Assembly: GCF_000350485.1 (NCBI RefSeq)
Contig: NZ_AORV01000044.1
Location: 1 to 64,000 of the forward strand
DNA: 64,000 nt
Direction of reading: 5' to 3'
Origin: Ruminiclostridium cellobioparum subsp. termitidis CT1112
Lineage (GTDB): Bacteria; Bacillota; Clostridia; Acetivibrionales; DSM-1351
Within the stretch, counting starts at the first letter, position 1, and every line of letters starts with the position of its first letter. Below are positions 18,402-28,574 of this stretch, one piece after another. Both the position numbers and the translations under genes were made by a program. The notes under the pieces are model-generated. The model did no database searches. It was not told the DNA's origin and saw only the letters and a list, made by a program, of their open reading frames with translations.

Positions 18402-19709
18402 CTATTTTCCGGCAAATCTGACCCTTATGGCATTGGCATGGGCATCCAGATGTTCTGCCTCCGCAAATCTGATTATATCCTGGCTGGTTCTCTCCAGAGC
18501 ACTTCTGTTATAGTAGATCAAACTGGACTTTTTAATAAATTGATCCACATTGACCGGTGATGAAAACCTTGCTGTCCCGCTGGTGGGAAGAACATGGCTG
18601 GGGCCGGCCATATAGTCTCCCAGAGGCTCGGGAGAATAATTGCCTACAAATATTGCACCGGCATTCCTTATACGGCCTATCAGGCTCATAGGTTCCTCAA
18701 CACAGATTTCAAGGTGCTCGGGAGCTATGTTGTTCGATACCTCAATAGCCTTTTCAATATTTTCAACCAGCACTGCAAAGCCGAAATCCTGCAAGGATTT
18801 CTCAGTAATTGAACTCCTGCTCAGTGCAGAAAGCTGCTCTTTTATCTGCACGGCAACCTGGTCTATGAGCTTGGGATCATCTGTTACAAGGACCGATGAG
18901 GCCAATTTATCGTGCTCTGCCTGTGAAAGCAGGTCGGCTGCCACATATTCCGGCTTTGCGGTCGAATCGGCAATAACCAGAATTTCGCTGGGGCCTGCAA
19001 ACATATCTATGTCACAATCCCCATATATCAGCCTCTTGGCAGTGGAAACATACACATTTCCCGGACCGCATATTTTGTCAACCGCAGGAATTGATTCAGT
19101 CCCGTAAGCCATGGCACCCACAGCCTGGGCGCCGCCCACCCGGAATACCTGATCTATGCCTGCTTCCCTTGCGGCAACAAGTATGGCAGGATTTACACTC
19201 CCATCCCTTGAGGGCGGCGTGCACATAATTATCCTGGAAACACCTGCAACCTTTGCGGGAACAGCTGTCATAAGCACCGAGGAAATCAAGGGTGCCGTTC
19301 CCCCCGGAACATACAGCCCCACTTTTTCCAGAGGCCTTACCAGCTGGCCTAATACAGTTCCGTCTTCCTTCGGAGTGATCCAGCTGTTTTGCAGCTGCTT
19401 TTCATGGAAACTCCAGATATTCTGTTTTGATCTTTTTATAGTTTCCAGCAATTCCGGTTCTATTTCACTGTAAGCTGCCAGTATTTCCTTTTCGGATACT
19501 TCGGCAGGCCCTATCTCAGCATTGTCAAATATTCTGGTGTACTCCCTCAAAGCCTTGTCTCCGTTTACCCGGACATTTTCAAGGATATCGGAAACCACTT
19601 TTATTATGCTGGCACCATCCCCGGATTTTGTCCTCTGCGCCAGCTTTTTATATAACTCTTGAGCCCTTATGCCATCTTCATCTTTTGTCAGATCCAATAT
19701 GTTTATCAT
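18402..19709 (-). CDS. hisD: Histidinol dehydrogenase
   Basis: A 435-residue zinc- and NAD-dependent enzyme catalysing the last two oxidations to histidine. Landmarks are YVPGGTAPLISSVLMTAVPA, GPGNVYVSTAKR, FAGPSEILVIAD, DLLSQAEHD and the C-terminal SGTARFSSPV. ATG 19709 follows AAGGAGG. Upstream in-frame codons to 19772 fall in the hisG-hisD gap and lack similarity. Confidence 0.96.
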   Translation of the reverse strand: MINILDLTKDEDGIRAQELYKKLAQRTKSGDGASIIKVVSDILENVRVNGDKALREYTRIFDNAEIGPAEVSEKEILAAYSEIEPELLETIKRSKQNIWSFHEKQLQNSWITPKEDGTVLGQLVRPLEKVGLYVPGGTAPLISSVLMTAVPAKVAGVSRIIMCTPPSRDGSVNPAILVAAREAGIDQVFRVGGAQAVGAMAYGTESIPAVDKICGPGNVYVSTAKRLIYGDCDIDMFAGPSEILVIADSTAKPEYVAADLLSQAEHDKLASSVLVTDDPKLIDQVAVQIKEQLSALSRSSITEKSLQDFGFAVLVENIEKAIEVSNNIAPEHLEICVEEPMSLIGRIRNAGAIFVGNYSPEPLGDYMAGPSHVLPTSGTARFSSPVNVDQFIKKSSLIYYNRSALERTSQDIIRFAEAEHLDAHANAIRVRFAGK

Positions 19710-19806
19710 ACTCTGTCTGCCTCCTTCAATACACTTCTGCTTCACTCGCCGGTCCAGAACAGACATCTGCATGCAGACTTTCCTGTTCCTTTGCTTTCTT
19801 CACTCT

Positions 19807-20451
19807 TTAGCGTCTGAGCAAAAGCTGGGCACGTATCCCATCTATGATTTTTTGTATTCTCTCATTTTCCATTTTCATACTCACTCTGTTTACCACCATT
19901 CTCGCACTGATATCGGCTATGGTGTCCAGCACTACAAGTCCGTTTTCCTTCAGTGTCCTTCCGCTTTCCACCAGATCCACTATCACCTCGGACAGGCCCA
20001 CTAAAGGCGCAAGCTCCACAGAACCGTTCAGCTTGATTATTTCAACACTTTCCCTTCTTGTCCTCTCAAAATAATTTCTGGCTATGTTGGGGTACTTTGT
20101 GCCCACCCTTCTGATTGTGAGTTCATCTATTTTTCCCTGCAGGTCGGCCGGTCCCGCCAAAGCCATTTTACAGGCTGCAAAGCCCAGATCCAGAACTTCG
20201 TACAGATTCCTGCCCTCCTCAAGGATGGTATCCTTCCCCACAATACCTATGTCTGCCGCACCGTATTCTACATATGTAGGAACGTCAGCCGGCTTGGCCA
20301 GAAAGAATTTAATTCTGTTTTTCTCATCTAATAAAATAAGCTTTCTGGTAGATGACTTTAATTCCGAACAATCTATTCCGATGGCTTCGAACAATTCAAC
20401 CGACATTTCGGTGAGCCTTCCCTTTGAAAGTGCAATTGTTAAATACCTCAT
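19807..20451 (-). CDS. hisG: ATP phosphoribosyltransferase, short form
   Basis: A 214-residue short-form HisG, first step of histidine synthesis (ATP plus PRPP). It lacks the C-terminal regulatory domain and therefore needs HisZ, which is encoded directly upstream. Landmarks are [20 protein letters not shown], and the PRPP loop region [14 protein letters not shown] 20451 sits 3-4 bases after GGAGGG. Confidence 0.95.
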   Translation of the reverse strand: MRYLTIALSKGRLTEMSVELFEAIGIDCSELKSSTRKLILLDEKNRIKFFLAKPADVPTYVEYGAADIGIVGKDTILEEGRNLYEVLDLGFAACKMALAGPADLQGKIDELTIRRVGTKYPNIARNYFERTRRESVEIIKLNGSVELAPLVGLSEVIVDLVESGRTLKENGLVVLDTIADISARMVVNRVSMKMENERIQKIIDGIRAQLLLRR

Positions 20452-20495
20452 ATTCCCTCCGCTGACCCGCTTTTTAATGTTTCTGCCTTCACTTC

Positions 20496-21752
20496 TCACC
20501 CATTTAATATGGTTTCAATACTGGTTTCACTGACAGTATTATTTACCAGATCGTGAACCTTGATCCTGCCGCCGTCATCAATGAAGACAACCCCGCCTAT
20601 CTGCTTTGCGCGAGCATATTCCAGGCCCTTCTCAATGCTCCCGGCCACCATCATGGTTTCAATGTTCATTTCCTGTTTTCTGAGAGTCTCGGCTATTTCA
20701 ATGGCACTCTTTCTGTTTGTTTTCTTATAGCAGATCAGTGAATCCACACCCGGTCTGTCTTTTGACATGAGCGTTTTGCCGAGTGCCATCATCAGCATAT
20801 TGATTCCGATTGAGAAGCCGATTGCCGGGCAGTCCTTTCCAAATGTTGATGTAAGACTGTCATACCTGCCCCCTGAAAGTATGGGGAACCCCACCCCATA
20901 GGTAAAGCCTCTGAATATGATTCCCGTGTCATAATCAGGGCCCTTCAACATGCCCAGATCAATTGACAGGTACTTTGTCAGGCCGTAATCTCCCAGGATA
21001 TTTATGACTTCTTCTATGTTCTCCAGGGCAGCCCGGCTTCTTTCATTTTTTGTTATCTTTTTAAGTTTTTCTATGAGATCCAGTGAGCCAAACAAGCCTG
21101 GAAGCTTTAAAATCAGTTCCTTTAATTCCTTTGATATGTTATGCCGGTTCACGAGCTCTTCGACACCCACATAATCTTTCCTGTCAATCAGTCTGGATAT
21201 TCCTGCAATGTCCTTTTCCGAAAAACCGGCCTCTTCGGCCAGTCCCTTAAAAAAATCAACCTGCCCTATATCTATTTGAAAATCCTCCAGCCCTGCAGCT
21301 TTCAAAGTATTTATTGCAACAGCAATGATTTCGGCATCGCTTTCGCAGGAGGAATCTCCAAGCAATTCAACTCCCACCTGGGTAAATTCGTTTTGCCGCC
21401 CTCCTCCAATCTCGTTGAACCTGAATACATTACCTATATACGAATATTTTATGGGAAGCTGGACATCTTTGTTTTTAGTGGCGGTAATTCTGGCAACCGG
21501 AACGGTTATATCAGGCCTCAAAACAAGTATGCGTCCCTTGGGATCTAAAAATTTAACCATTGCCTCCTGAGGAAAGGACTCGATATCTGAAGAAAATACA
21601 TCATAAAACTCAATTGTGGGAGTCTCTATCTCATAAAAGCCGTAGGACCTGAAAGTCTTCCGTATACGGCTTTCCAATTCTCTTTTGGAATAGCACTCAT
21701 CAAACAGGATATCCTGATAGCCATCGGGTGTATAAATTTTCCACTTTGACAT
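20496..21752 (-). CDS. hisZ: ATP phosphoribosyltransferase regulatory subunit
   Basis: A 418-residue histidyl-tRNA-synthetase-like protein that activates short HisG and senses histidine. The class II core shows [25 protein letters not shown] and [21 protein letters not shown], and the motif 3 region is [23 protein letters not shown]. The C-terminal anticodon-like extension is present. It is the first gene of the operon, about 115 bases behind its promoter. Confidence 0.93.
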   Translation of the reverse strand: MSKWKIYTPDGYQDILFDECYSKRELESRIRKTFRSYGFYEIETPTIEFYDVFSSDIESFPQEAMVKFLDPKGRILVLRPDITVPVARITATKNKDVQLPIKYSYIGNVFRFNEIGGGRQNEFTQVGVELLGDSSCESDAEIIAVAINTLKAAGLEDFQIDIGQVDFFKGLAEEAGFSEKDIAGISRLIDRKDYVGVEELVNRHNISKELKELILKLPGLFGSLDLIEKLKKITKNERSRAALENIEEVINILGDYGLTKYLSIDLGMLKGPDYDTGIIFRGFTYGVGFPILSGGRYDSLTSTFGKDCPAIGFSIGINMLMMALGKTLMSKDRPGVDSLICYKKTNRKSAIEIAETLRKQEMNIETMMVAGSIEKGLEYARAKQIGGVVFIDDGGRIKVHDLVNNTVSETSIETILNG

Positions 21753-21874
21753 AATTACCTCTCATTAATAAAATTTGGTTTATGTGCAACATCGGCATTA
21801 CATACTCATGTTTTTTCTTATTAATTACTTTATTAAATTAAAGTGCTAATCTAGTAAATTAATAAATCATATTT

Positions 21875-21903
21875 ATTATATTTTATTTTATCACATCAGT
21901 CAA
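21875..21903 (-). promoter_or_regulatory. SigA promoter of the histidine operon
   Basis: The minus strand has TTGACT (21903-21898), a 17-base spacer and TATAAT (21880-21875). The leader to hisZ is about 115 AT-rich bases. I see no T-box and no histidine-rich leader peptide in it. Confidence 0.8.
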
Positions 21904-21934
21904 TAAGAATTAAATAATTATGGCTTTTCCACCA

Positions 21935-21962
21935 ATAAAAACACCCTGTAAAGTATACAGGG
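21935..21962 (-). terminator. Terminator of the large secreted protein gene
   Basis: The minus strand has CCCTGTA-TACTT-TACAGGG followed by TGTTTTTATT. A second upstream ACCCTGTAA can pair with the same 3' arm, so two alternative hairpins are possible. Confidence 0.75.
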
Positions 21963-22038
21963 CCTTTATCCCATGTCACCTTACAGGGTACTTTTACAGT
22001 TTTTCAGCTTATATCGGCCTGTATGCCTTTATTGTGCA

Positions 22039-25000
22039 TTATCTGCCCCATACCCTCCACTCCAGGATTCCGGTGGAGGTTGATGCTTTTGCTGTCATTT
22101 CAACGCGTATCCGGCTTGTTTCAACAGAATCAAAAACAGTGGTATTATACTGATTGGCAAGTACTCCGGGGGTGCCGGAATTTCTAACATTAACCCAGCC
22201 GATGCCATCCCAGTACTTTATTGTACAGGAAGCCGGCACATCTATACCGCCCCCGTCTGAAATATCGCTGAACCAGTAAATATCACATTTCGATATTGTA
22301 TACGCCTTATCAAAATCGTATTGTACCCACTGGGTAGTTCCGGGGTTGTCCCAATTGCCGTAAACAAGATGAGTCCTATCATTTGAGCCGGCCGGATCAT
22401 AACCGTCATTCAGAGCATTGACACTCTCCCAGCTTGAACAGAAGGAGGCTGAAGGTGTGGCATTTGCAGCAATGTTGGTTTCATTTGTCCCTCCGCTGCT
22501 GCCTGCTGCCAGTGATCTGACTTCTGCCTGGCTCAGTGCCCTGTTGTATATTTTGAAATCATCCACCATTCCGTTCAGATAGCTGTCACCCGACCATTGT
22601 GATCTTCCGATGTAGTTCTGGTTTGTATCTCCAAGGCCGGCCGGATTTATGCTCATTGCTGTATTCCTTGCCACCTCGGTGCCGTCAATATACAGGATGC
22701 CCGTATTTCCTGACAGTGTCACGGCAATATGCTTCCAGGTGCCGGCAGGTATTCCTGCTGCATAATTCAATTGGCTTTCGCTGCCGTTGCCGGATGTGGT
22801 TATGGCAAATCTGACTCCTGAGCCTCCTGCACTTGCAGTCAGGAACATATAGTTTGTCGTTCCTGTTCCAAAGTCAAAGACTCTGGCCCAATCAGTTATT
22901 GTATTGACTTTCACCCAGGCTGCTGCCGTAAAATCGGTGAGATTGGAGACAACTCCGTTGGGAAGACTCACATACTGATTGTTTCCGTTGAGGTTCAGGG
23001 CATTTCCATTCTTTCCGGCAGCAAAACCGGCACCGCCGTTAAGGGTTCCATTCCGCTGGAAGCCGGAAGAATCATATGCTGTGGAACCCGAGGTTTCATT
23101 GAAGGCAAGGTTTGTTACACAGCCGTCTGCAGGTGCTGCCGTTACAGTAACGGTTACCATTGAAGAACTTGACAGGGCTCCGTCACTGGCCGTCAGCTTG
23201 AATGTGTAGGTTCCCGGTGCTGAAACCGTAGCTGTGGTCTTCAGGCCTGCCGCATTTGAAAAGCTTGCCGAACCGGCTCCGCTCTCCAGACTCCAGTTCG
23301 TGGTCAATACTCCATTGGGCAGTCCGTCATCGGAAGCCGTACCGTTCAGTGTGACAACCGGCATAACAAAGGTTGCAGCCGGACCGGCATTAACAACCGG
23401 AGCAGTATTTACCCCCGGTGTTCCAATTGATATTTTTATATCATAGTTTGCAGCTGTTCCGACATTTATACCGGCAACTGCTTTTTTGCCGGCTGAAACT
23501 GTCAAGGTTCCGGATTTCACATTGTTTATGAGTATATCATAGGTTCCGGCCAATAAGCCTGTAACGCTCAGTTTTGTGGTGTGTGCCGCTGAAGTGTACT
23601 GATTTTTCAGATTCAGCTGCACATAATTCTTTGCTTTTGATACCGTGGCTGATGTATACTGATCCCTGTCGAGCTCCAGATATAACTTTTCAGTTATAAG
23701 GTTCAGCCTCTTCATCAACCCGTCCTTTGGTATTATTGTATAGTTGGAGCCATTCAGTGTTACGTCACAGCCGTATCCGTACAAACCGAACACCGGATCG
23801 ACTGCAACATCGGAGCTCAGTATCTTTAATGCTCCGAATAAACCCAGATCAGCTTCGCCGGCCATATCTCTCCAGCCGTTGACCAGGGTCCCGTTACCAA
23901 CTCCCTGACCTCCCAGATTTCCTTTTTCAGCCTGATAGGTCCAGGAAACGGCTCCGAGATTTAAAGGATCGGAACTTATCTGTCCCGAGTTGATACACGA
24001 CAGGTTGGCCAGTTTTGCTGCAAATGCCATTCTGGCATCCATTTCGGGAGTTGTTGAATTATACCTCATCCAATCATCCATACAGTATCCTGCAAGGGAT
24101 GTAGTATATTGGAAATTCCACCAGTTCTCGCCGCAATTTGTGACGGGATCGGCGTAATAGTACCAGACAGGCTGATTACCCCGGCAGGCTCTGGTCTTAA
24201 GATTGATTTTATTCATCATATTGGTGTTGTTATTGGTCTTGGCCAAAGTATATACTGCTTCTTCTCCCGTATTGTCATAGCTGTATTCCGATCCGTACGG
24301 GTAGGTGGTGTTCCTGAAATTATTATATTTGGTGGTCATATATCCGGATAAAGTGTTTGCCTCTGAGGCATAGCCCTCATCCCTCAGAGCCTGAATGATG
24401 TCAGGAGTGGTCAATTCCCCCATCAATCCGGTATTCCAGTTATAGGAAACACCTGAGCCGTATAGAGCCTTGAATATGTTATAACACCTTAATAGGTAGG
24501 TATTTCTTGGGTTATTGTAAGTAATGAGCTCCGGATACTGCTTTGCAATCTTGTACATGCTGAAGTAGGTGTTGTATATATGGGGGTATGCATAACCTCT
24601 GTAAGTCGGAGTGGTATTTTCCCCGTACATCAGAAAGTCATGTATGAGATAGTCCGAATGATGGCCGTTCATCAGGTTTGTCCATATAGCTGTTTCAAGA
24701 TAGTCATCTACGGCATCAACTTCTGATGCGACAGGATTCAAAACATTCTTCTCGGCCAGGAACTGTCCGTGGGTCAACCCCCAATCGTCTCCCCAGCCCC
24801 AATAACCTGCGAAATTATTTCTCTTTGCTTTTGTGTTCAGCATCCAGTCGTCAAACACCTTGTTCCTTATGTCACTGGTATTCCACTGGGTGTTCTGGAC
24901 CATGTGGGTGGCATGCCTCTGCAGGGCAGTGTCCACAGGCTCTATTGCATAGAACTGGAGTACCGTCTTCTCACCATTCCCGTAATTCACGGTTATGTTG

Positions 25001-26109
25001 TTGGCTCCCAGCTGGCTGAGTGTCAACGAATAGATTTTGTGATTGGTTCCCACTGTGTTGAGGTAGGTCATTGCCGCACCCGCCGGAAGATTTATGGAAT
25101 TTATGGTTTTAGAGGTATGCAGGTCAACCTTCGCCGTCATATTTGTGGCGAATATCATACCCGGAACCACATTGACATCTATAAGGCCTTCGGTATAGAG
25201 CCTTTCCTTCATTGCGGCCTCGTCACTTACCTTGAAGAACTTGAAGCTATAGGTCTTGCTTTGATTTGGAGAAAGTACGAGACTGGTATTGGGAAGATAT
25301 CCGCGGTTTGTACTTTTTATGACATTCGAGTGGATATAAAATACATTGAGTCCGTTTTGCCAGCCTGACTGGTCCTGACACCAGGCAGCCTCTTCTGAGG
25401 AACGCTCTTGCGTTCTCCAGTGGTCCTGATATTCAAAGCCGGCTCCCGTTGAGGCATCGAGAACCATCAGCAAAAATGGACCCAATCCGCTTGGTCTGGT
25501 CGCATAGACATATGATGAATTATTCCCTGTAAAAGAATGGTCAACTGCTCTTGTTTCATATATTGCGTCTCCGCCGGTCCAGAATTCATTAAAGGGAAGC
25601 GGAAGTCCGAAATCACCTATTTCAAGCGTTTGCGAGCTTGTATTTGTAACATTTATGGACCACAGGAGATAATCATTCACCAGTGAATAGGTCTCAACAA
25701 CCTTGAAATTTTTTATGCCACTGGCATTTCCGGAATTCTGATAGGTTACTGTTACGGTGTTTCCGCTTTGACTCTGGGACCTGACATCGGCCGACTTGTT
25801 GGTGGTCGCCGTTGTCCAGGCGCCGCTACCCAGCCTGTATTTGAACATAAGTTCACCGAACCACTGGTGTCCGGCTGTGTTCTGTTTCGGTGCATTAACT
25901 GTATTCATAACATAATTTGTGGGAAATGTGTCGCCTGTCAGTTTTAATGAAGATATCTCACCGTAGGAACCTGTTTCAACCTGAAAATAATTGTTGGATA
26001 GGCTGTATGCATATGATTCTGCCGGAAACACAAAGAGTGACAATAACAGGATAAAACCTGCCACCCCCAAAAACAGAAGTGCTTTTGATGCTTTGGTATT
26101 ACTGCTCAT
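22039..26109 (-). CDS. Large secreted carbohydrate-active-type protein (DUF5695-like, LamG, discoidin-like)
   Basis: A 1356-residue exported protein. A signal peptide covers about 1-35 (hydrophobic FLGVAGFILLLSLFVFPAES). Residues about 36-880 form one large region rich in Trp, Tyr and Asn that I believe is DUF5695. A PKD/cadherin-like domain (about 905-1000, APVVNAGPAAT and LTASDG) follows, then a LamG concanavalin-like domain (about 1005-1200, FTAAAWVKV and GMVDDFKIYNRALS). The end is a discoidin/F5-8C-like domain with TQWVQYDFDKAYTI. No dockerin or cell-wall anchor is visible. A glycan-binding or degrading role is likely; no catalytic residues can be named. Confidence 0.8.
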   Translation of the reverse strand: MSSNTKASKALLFLGVAGFILLLSLFVFPAESYAYSLSNNYFQVETGSYGEISSLKLTGDTFPTNYVMNTVNAPKQNTAGHQWFGELMFKYRLGSGAWTTATTNKSADVRSQSQSGNTVTVTYQNSGNASGIKNFKVVETYSLVNDYLLWSINVTNTSSQTLEIGDFGLPLPFNEFWTGGDAIYETRAVDHSFTGNNSSYVYATRPSGLGPFLLMVLDASTGAGFEYQDHWRTQERSSEEAAWCQDQSGWQNGLNVFYIHSNVIKSTNRGYLPNTSLVLSPNQSKTYSFKFFKVSDEAAMKERLYTEGLIDVNVVPGMIFATNMTAKVDLHTSKTINSINLPAGAAMTYLNTVGTNHKIYSLTLSQLGANNITVNYGNGEKTVLQFYAIEPVDTALQRHATHMVQNTQWNTSDIRNKVFDDWMLNTKAKRNNFAGYWGWGDDWGLTHGQFLAEKNVLNPVASEVDAVDDYLETAIWTNLMNGHHSDYLIHDFLMYGENTTPTYRGYAYPHIYNTYFSMYKIAKQYPELITYNNPRNTYLLRCYNIFKALYGSGVSYNWNTGLMGELTTPDIIQALRDEGYASEANTLSGYMTTKYNNFRNTTYPYGSEYSYDNTGEEAVYTLAKTNNNTNMMNKINLKTRACRGNQPVWYYYADPVTNCGENWWNFQYTTSLAGYCMDDWMRYNSTTPEMDARMAFAAKLANLSCINSGQISSDPLNLGAVSWTYQAEKGNLGGQGVGNGTLVNGWRDMAGEADLGLFGALKILSSDVAVDPVFGLYGYGCDVTLNGSNYTIIPKDGLMKRLNLITEKLYLELDRDQYTSATVSKAKNYVQLNLKNQYTSAAHTTKLSVTGLLAGTYDILINNVKSGTLTVSAGKKAVAGINVGTAANYDIKISIGTPGVNTAPVVNAGPAATFVMPVVTLNGTASDDGLPNGVLTTNWSLESGAGSASFSNAAGLKTTATVSAPGTYTFKLTASDGALSSSSMVTVTVTAAPADGCVTNLAFNETSGSTAYDSSGFQRNGTLNGGAGFAAGKNGNALNLNGNNQYVSLPNGVVSNLTDFTAAAWVKVNTITDWARVFDFGTGTTNYMFLTASAGGSGVRFAITTSGNGSESQLNYAAGIPAGTWKHIAVTLSGNTGILYIDGTEVARNTAMSINPAGLGDTNQNYIGRSQWSGDSYLNGMVDDFKIYNRALSQAEVRSLAAGSSGGTNETNIAANATPSASFCSSWESVNALNDGYDPAGSNDRTHLVYGNWDNPGTTQWVQYDFDKAYTISKCDIYWFSDISDGGGIDVPASCTIKYWDGIGWVNVRNSGTPGVLANQYNTTVFDSVETSRIRVEMTAKASTSTGILEWRVWGR

Positions 26110-26307
26110 TTCTAATTCGCTCCTTTCAACTCTAATATAAAGCATTTTTCAGGTATCGATTTGCGAAATTTAGAATATATGTACTTGCTTCACCTCCAAT
26201 CGCCCTTTCACGTGTAAATTATTGCATAGGTTTGTCCTATTGCCTGCTTTCCTTAATCATATCATGCCATTTATTACATATTATTCCAATTTTTTAATGG
26301 TTTACTT
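26110..26307. other. Intergenic DNA upstream of the secreted protein gene
   Basis: About 200 AT-rich bases. A GGAGGTG followed by a 7-codon frame is visible on the minus strand near 26185-26200, but nothing supports it as a gene. No clear promoter could be assigned. Confidence 0.35.
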
Positions 26308-26343
26308 AAAAAAATTAAACTGCCGGTATAAATACCGACAGTT
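26308..26343 (-). terminator. Terminator of gerW
   Basis: The minus strand has AACTGTCGGTA-TTTA-TACCGGCAGTT, with one mismatch, followed by TAATTTTTTT, 15 bases after the gerW stop. Confidence 0.85.
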
Positions 26344-26357
26344 ATAAATATAAATTA

Positions 26358-26738
26358 CTATTCTTCAAGTTTTTCTTCCACTTCTTTTTCTTTCTTTTCA
26401 TTTATTTTTTCCACAATGCCCGGAACCAAATCCAACAGCTTATCCAGTCCTCCTGATTTCTTTATGGGAAGCAATTCAACCCTGTCTCCCTGGAGTACCA
26501 GAACTGCTGTGGGGGCTATCTTCGCTCCTGTTCCACCACCGCCGCCGATACCTCCGTTACCTCTTTCATCGGTGCCGTTTCCTCCTCCGGTTCCCAGACC
26601 AAAGGTCAGGTTGATAAACGGCACGATTGTAGTTTCGCCTATTTTAATGGGCTCGCCTACTACAGTTTTAGTCTTTAAAAAATTCTCCAGCTTGTCAAAA
26701 ATAGTTCCTATGTTCTCTTTAAAATCAAAGTCTGCCAT
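26358..26738 (-). CDS. gerW: GerW (YtfJ) family sporulation protein
   Basis: A 126-residue GerW-type protein, required in Bacillus for germination in some nutrients. The typical pattern is present: N-terminal helix, VVGEPIKIGETTIVPFINLTFGLGTGGG, a Gly-rich linker, APTAVLVLQGDRVELLPI, then a Lys/Glu-rich coiled C terminus. It overlaps the DUF2953 gene by 31 bases, the usual partner of gerW in Firmicutes. Here the pair stands behind an ECF sigma and its anti-sigma. Confidence 0.9.
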   Translation of the reverse strand: MADFDFKENIGTIFDKLENFLKTKTVVGEPIKIGETTIVPFINLTFGLGTGGGNGTDERGNGGIGGGGGTGAKIAPTAVLVLQGDRVELLPIKKSGGLDKLLDLVPGIVEKINEKKEKEVEEKLEE

Positions 26739-27406
26739 GTTTTCAATCTCCTTTTCATTTTAATATTTAAATTTTTAAGCCAGATGCTTCTTACCGGCCG
26801 GGCCAGTACAAATTCCATCACAACCAGTAATAGATAGAATAACTGTATGCTGCCTCCGGTGCTCAGGCTTCCTTTTATTTCTTCATCCTCAAAATCAGGC
26901 TGCAGATGAATATCATATTTATCTAAAATTGCACTCCATATCCCCTGTATGCCGCACAGCAGACCTGTGTACATGGGGTCTTCAAATCCGGCTCTGGCCT
27001 TAAGCACGAATTTTCTCGGTTTGCAATGATTTAGTAATTTAAGAATACATTGAAATCCTTTTTCCATTACCTCATAATTTAAATAGCTGTAAGGATTTTT
27101 ATTTTGGGACTTTTTCTCTTGCTCCTTATCCCTATTTTCATCTGTATCTTTTTTACCTGGGCCTTTTTCAATGCTTTTATGAATTCCCAGAATTCTGATA
27201 TTTGAGGAAAGCTTCCCTGAGTTGTAATAAATATTGAATTTAATGCCTCCGAACAGCCAGACAACTGATGCCTTGAACCACTCCTTTTCCATTTTTTCAC
27301 CGGTAAAATAATATTGGAACGGGATTAATAAAATCACCAGAAGTACCGCCAGCAATATTGACAATATATATATGAATAAATATCCCAAAACGGTTAGTAC
27401 TAGCAT
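26708..27406 (-). CDS. DUF2953 membrane protein (GerW partner)
   Basis: A 232-residue protein with an N-terminal membrane segment (about 8-30, FIYILSILLAVLLVILLIPF), a charged Lys/Glu linker at about 77-103 and a C-terminal segment YLLLVVMEFVLARPV. This layout and the FEDPMYTGLLCGIQGIW motif match DUF2953. Its end overlaps gerW. It lies 24 bases after the anti-sigma gene, so all four genes are likely one operon. Confidence 0.8.
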   Translation of the reverse strand: MLVLTVLGYLFIYILSILLAVLLVILLIPFQYYFTGEKMEKEWFKASVVWLFGGIKFNIYYNSGKLSSNIRILGIHKSIEKGPGKKDTDENRDKEQEKKSQNKNPYSYLNYEVMEKGFQCILKLLNHCKPRKFVLKARAGFEDPMYTGLLCGIQGIWSAILDKYDIHLQPDFEDEEIKGSLSTGGSIQLFYLLLVVMEFVLARPVRSIWLKNLNIKMKRRLKTWQTLILKRT

Positions 27407-27430
27407 ATTACCTCCTCTTAACAGCTGAAT

Positions 27431-27907
27431 TCACCTGGCTGTCAGCATTCTTTCAACTCCCTTTTTTACTCCCTTTCCTACCCCTTTTGCAAGACTCCTG
27501 GAAGCCTTTTTTATGACCTCCGGAGTTTTCCTGGCCCCGGGAAGATAGTCCAGAAACCTCGTTGAGCCTTTTAAATTGCCAACTTGCAAATCAACCAGCT
27601 TTCTGGCGGTGCTTTTTTCTTCTTTTCCCAAAACCCTGTCAATCAGGGTTCCAGCCATTTCATCCAATTCCTGGGGATATTCCACCCTGTAATTACTCTT
27701 GTTCCCAAGCTCCCAAAACATAAGCTTGAGTTCGGATAATTCTCTTCTGCAGTCCTTGCAGGTATTTAAATGAGCTTCTACAAAAAGCTTTTCAACGGGA
27801 TCGATGGTTCCTTCCAGATAATCCTGTAGCAAAGCCCCATCCATTTTTCCGCACTTTATGGAAATGTTATTTTCACTGTTAAGATTCAGGATTGATTTTT
27901 CCTTCAT
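27431..27907 (-). CDS. Zinc-finger anti-sigma factor (ZAS)
   Basis: About 158 residues. The N-terminal half is an anti-sigma zinc finger with LLQDYLEGTI and the ligands HLNTCKDCRREL. No membrane segment is visible, so unlike RsiW-type proteins it is probably cytoplasmic; the C terminus is basic and amphipathic (SLAKGVGKGVKKGVERML). ATG 27907 follows GGAGG. It starts about 50 bases after the ECF sigma stop and presumably inhibits that factor. Confidence 0.8.
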   Translation of the reverse strand: MKEKSILNLNSENNISIKCGKMDGALLQDYLEGTIDPVEKLFVEAHLNTCKDCRRELSELKLMFWELGNKSNYRVEYPQELDEMAGTLIDRVLGKEEKSTARKLVDLQVGNLKGSTRFLDYLPGARKTPEVIKKASRSLAKGVGKGVKKGVERMLTAR

Positions 27908-27958
27908 GCCAGCCTCCTGCTTTAAGTTTCTGCCTGATATATTTATGTTATGCACCTG

Positions 27959-28528
27959 CTAAACCTCCCAAATGCCCTGTTTCATCAAATTATCCTTGAT
28001 TGCTGCTCTTCCGTTATGTATCAGCGTTTTTACAGTGCCCGGAGGAACCTTCATTGTCCCGGCTATTTCCTCATACTTCATCTGCTTCATATGCCTTAGC
28101 AGCACGGCAATTCTTTGTTTGTCCGGGAGTTTGCTTATAGCCTCCTCCAGCGCCTTCTTTGTGTCCTTGCAAAATATGGAGGCTTCAGTGTCCTCATTTG
28201 AGCTGATAATATTCTGAAGCTCGTCTCCGCCTTCGGTGGTTTCATTTAAAGAAATACTTTCCTTACGGCTTCTTAAAAAATTCAGGCACTTGTTCACAGT
28301 TATTTTCTTTATCCAGGGAAGGATCGAATATTGTTCCTTAAAGCTCCCAAAGGCTTTAAATACCGACATAAATACTTCCTGCGTTATGTCCAGTGCATCT
28401 TCCCTGTTTCCTGAATAGTGATAGGCAATTGAATAGACATACTTTTTGTATCTTTCATATACAAGTTCCAGACCTCTTCGGTTATTCTTTTCATATTCCC
28501 TAAATATACTTAAATCCGAAACCTCCAA
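27959..28528 (-). CDS. ECF sigma factor
   Basis: A 189-residue ECF-type sigma-70. Region 2 carries REDALDITQEVFMSVFKAFGSF and LPWIKKITVNKCLNFLRSR. Region 4 carries LPDKQRIAVLLRHMKQMKYEEIAGTMKVPPGTVKTLIHNGR. The start is a TTG at 28528 behind AAGGTGG. It heads an operon with a ZAS anti-sigma, DUF2953 and GerW. The signal it responds to is not evident. Confidence 0.9.
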   Translation of the reverse strand: MEVSDLSIFREYEKNNRRGLELVYERYKKYVYSIAYHYSGNREDALDITQEVFMSVFKAFGSFKEQYSILPWIKKITVNKCLNFLRSRKESISLNETTEGGDELQNIISSNEDTEASIFCKDTKKALEEAISKLPDKQRIAVLLRHMKQMKYEEIAGTMKVPPGTVKTLIHNGRAAIKDNLMKQGIWEV

Positions 28529-28574
28529 TTACCTTATCCCACCTTTTTCTTGTGCCTTGTACATATATACACGC

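Noticed and set aside
21753-21874. Possible T-box or histidine leader peptide before hisZ
   Set aside because: The leader is short and AT-rich; no T-box sequence, specifier loop or run of His codons is visible.
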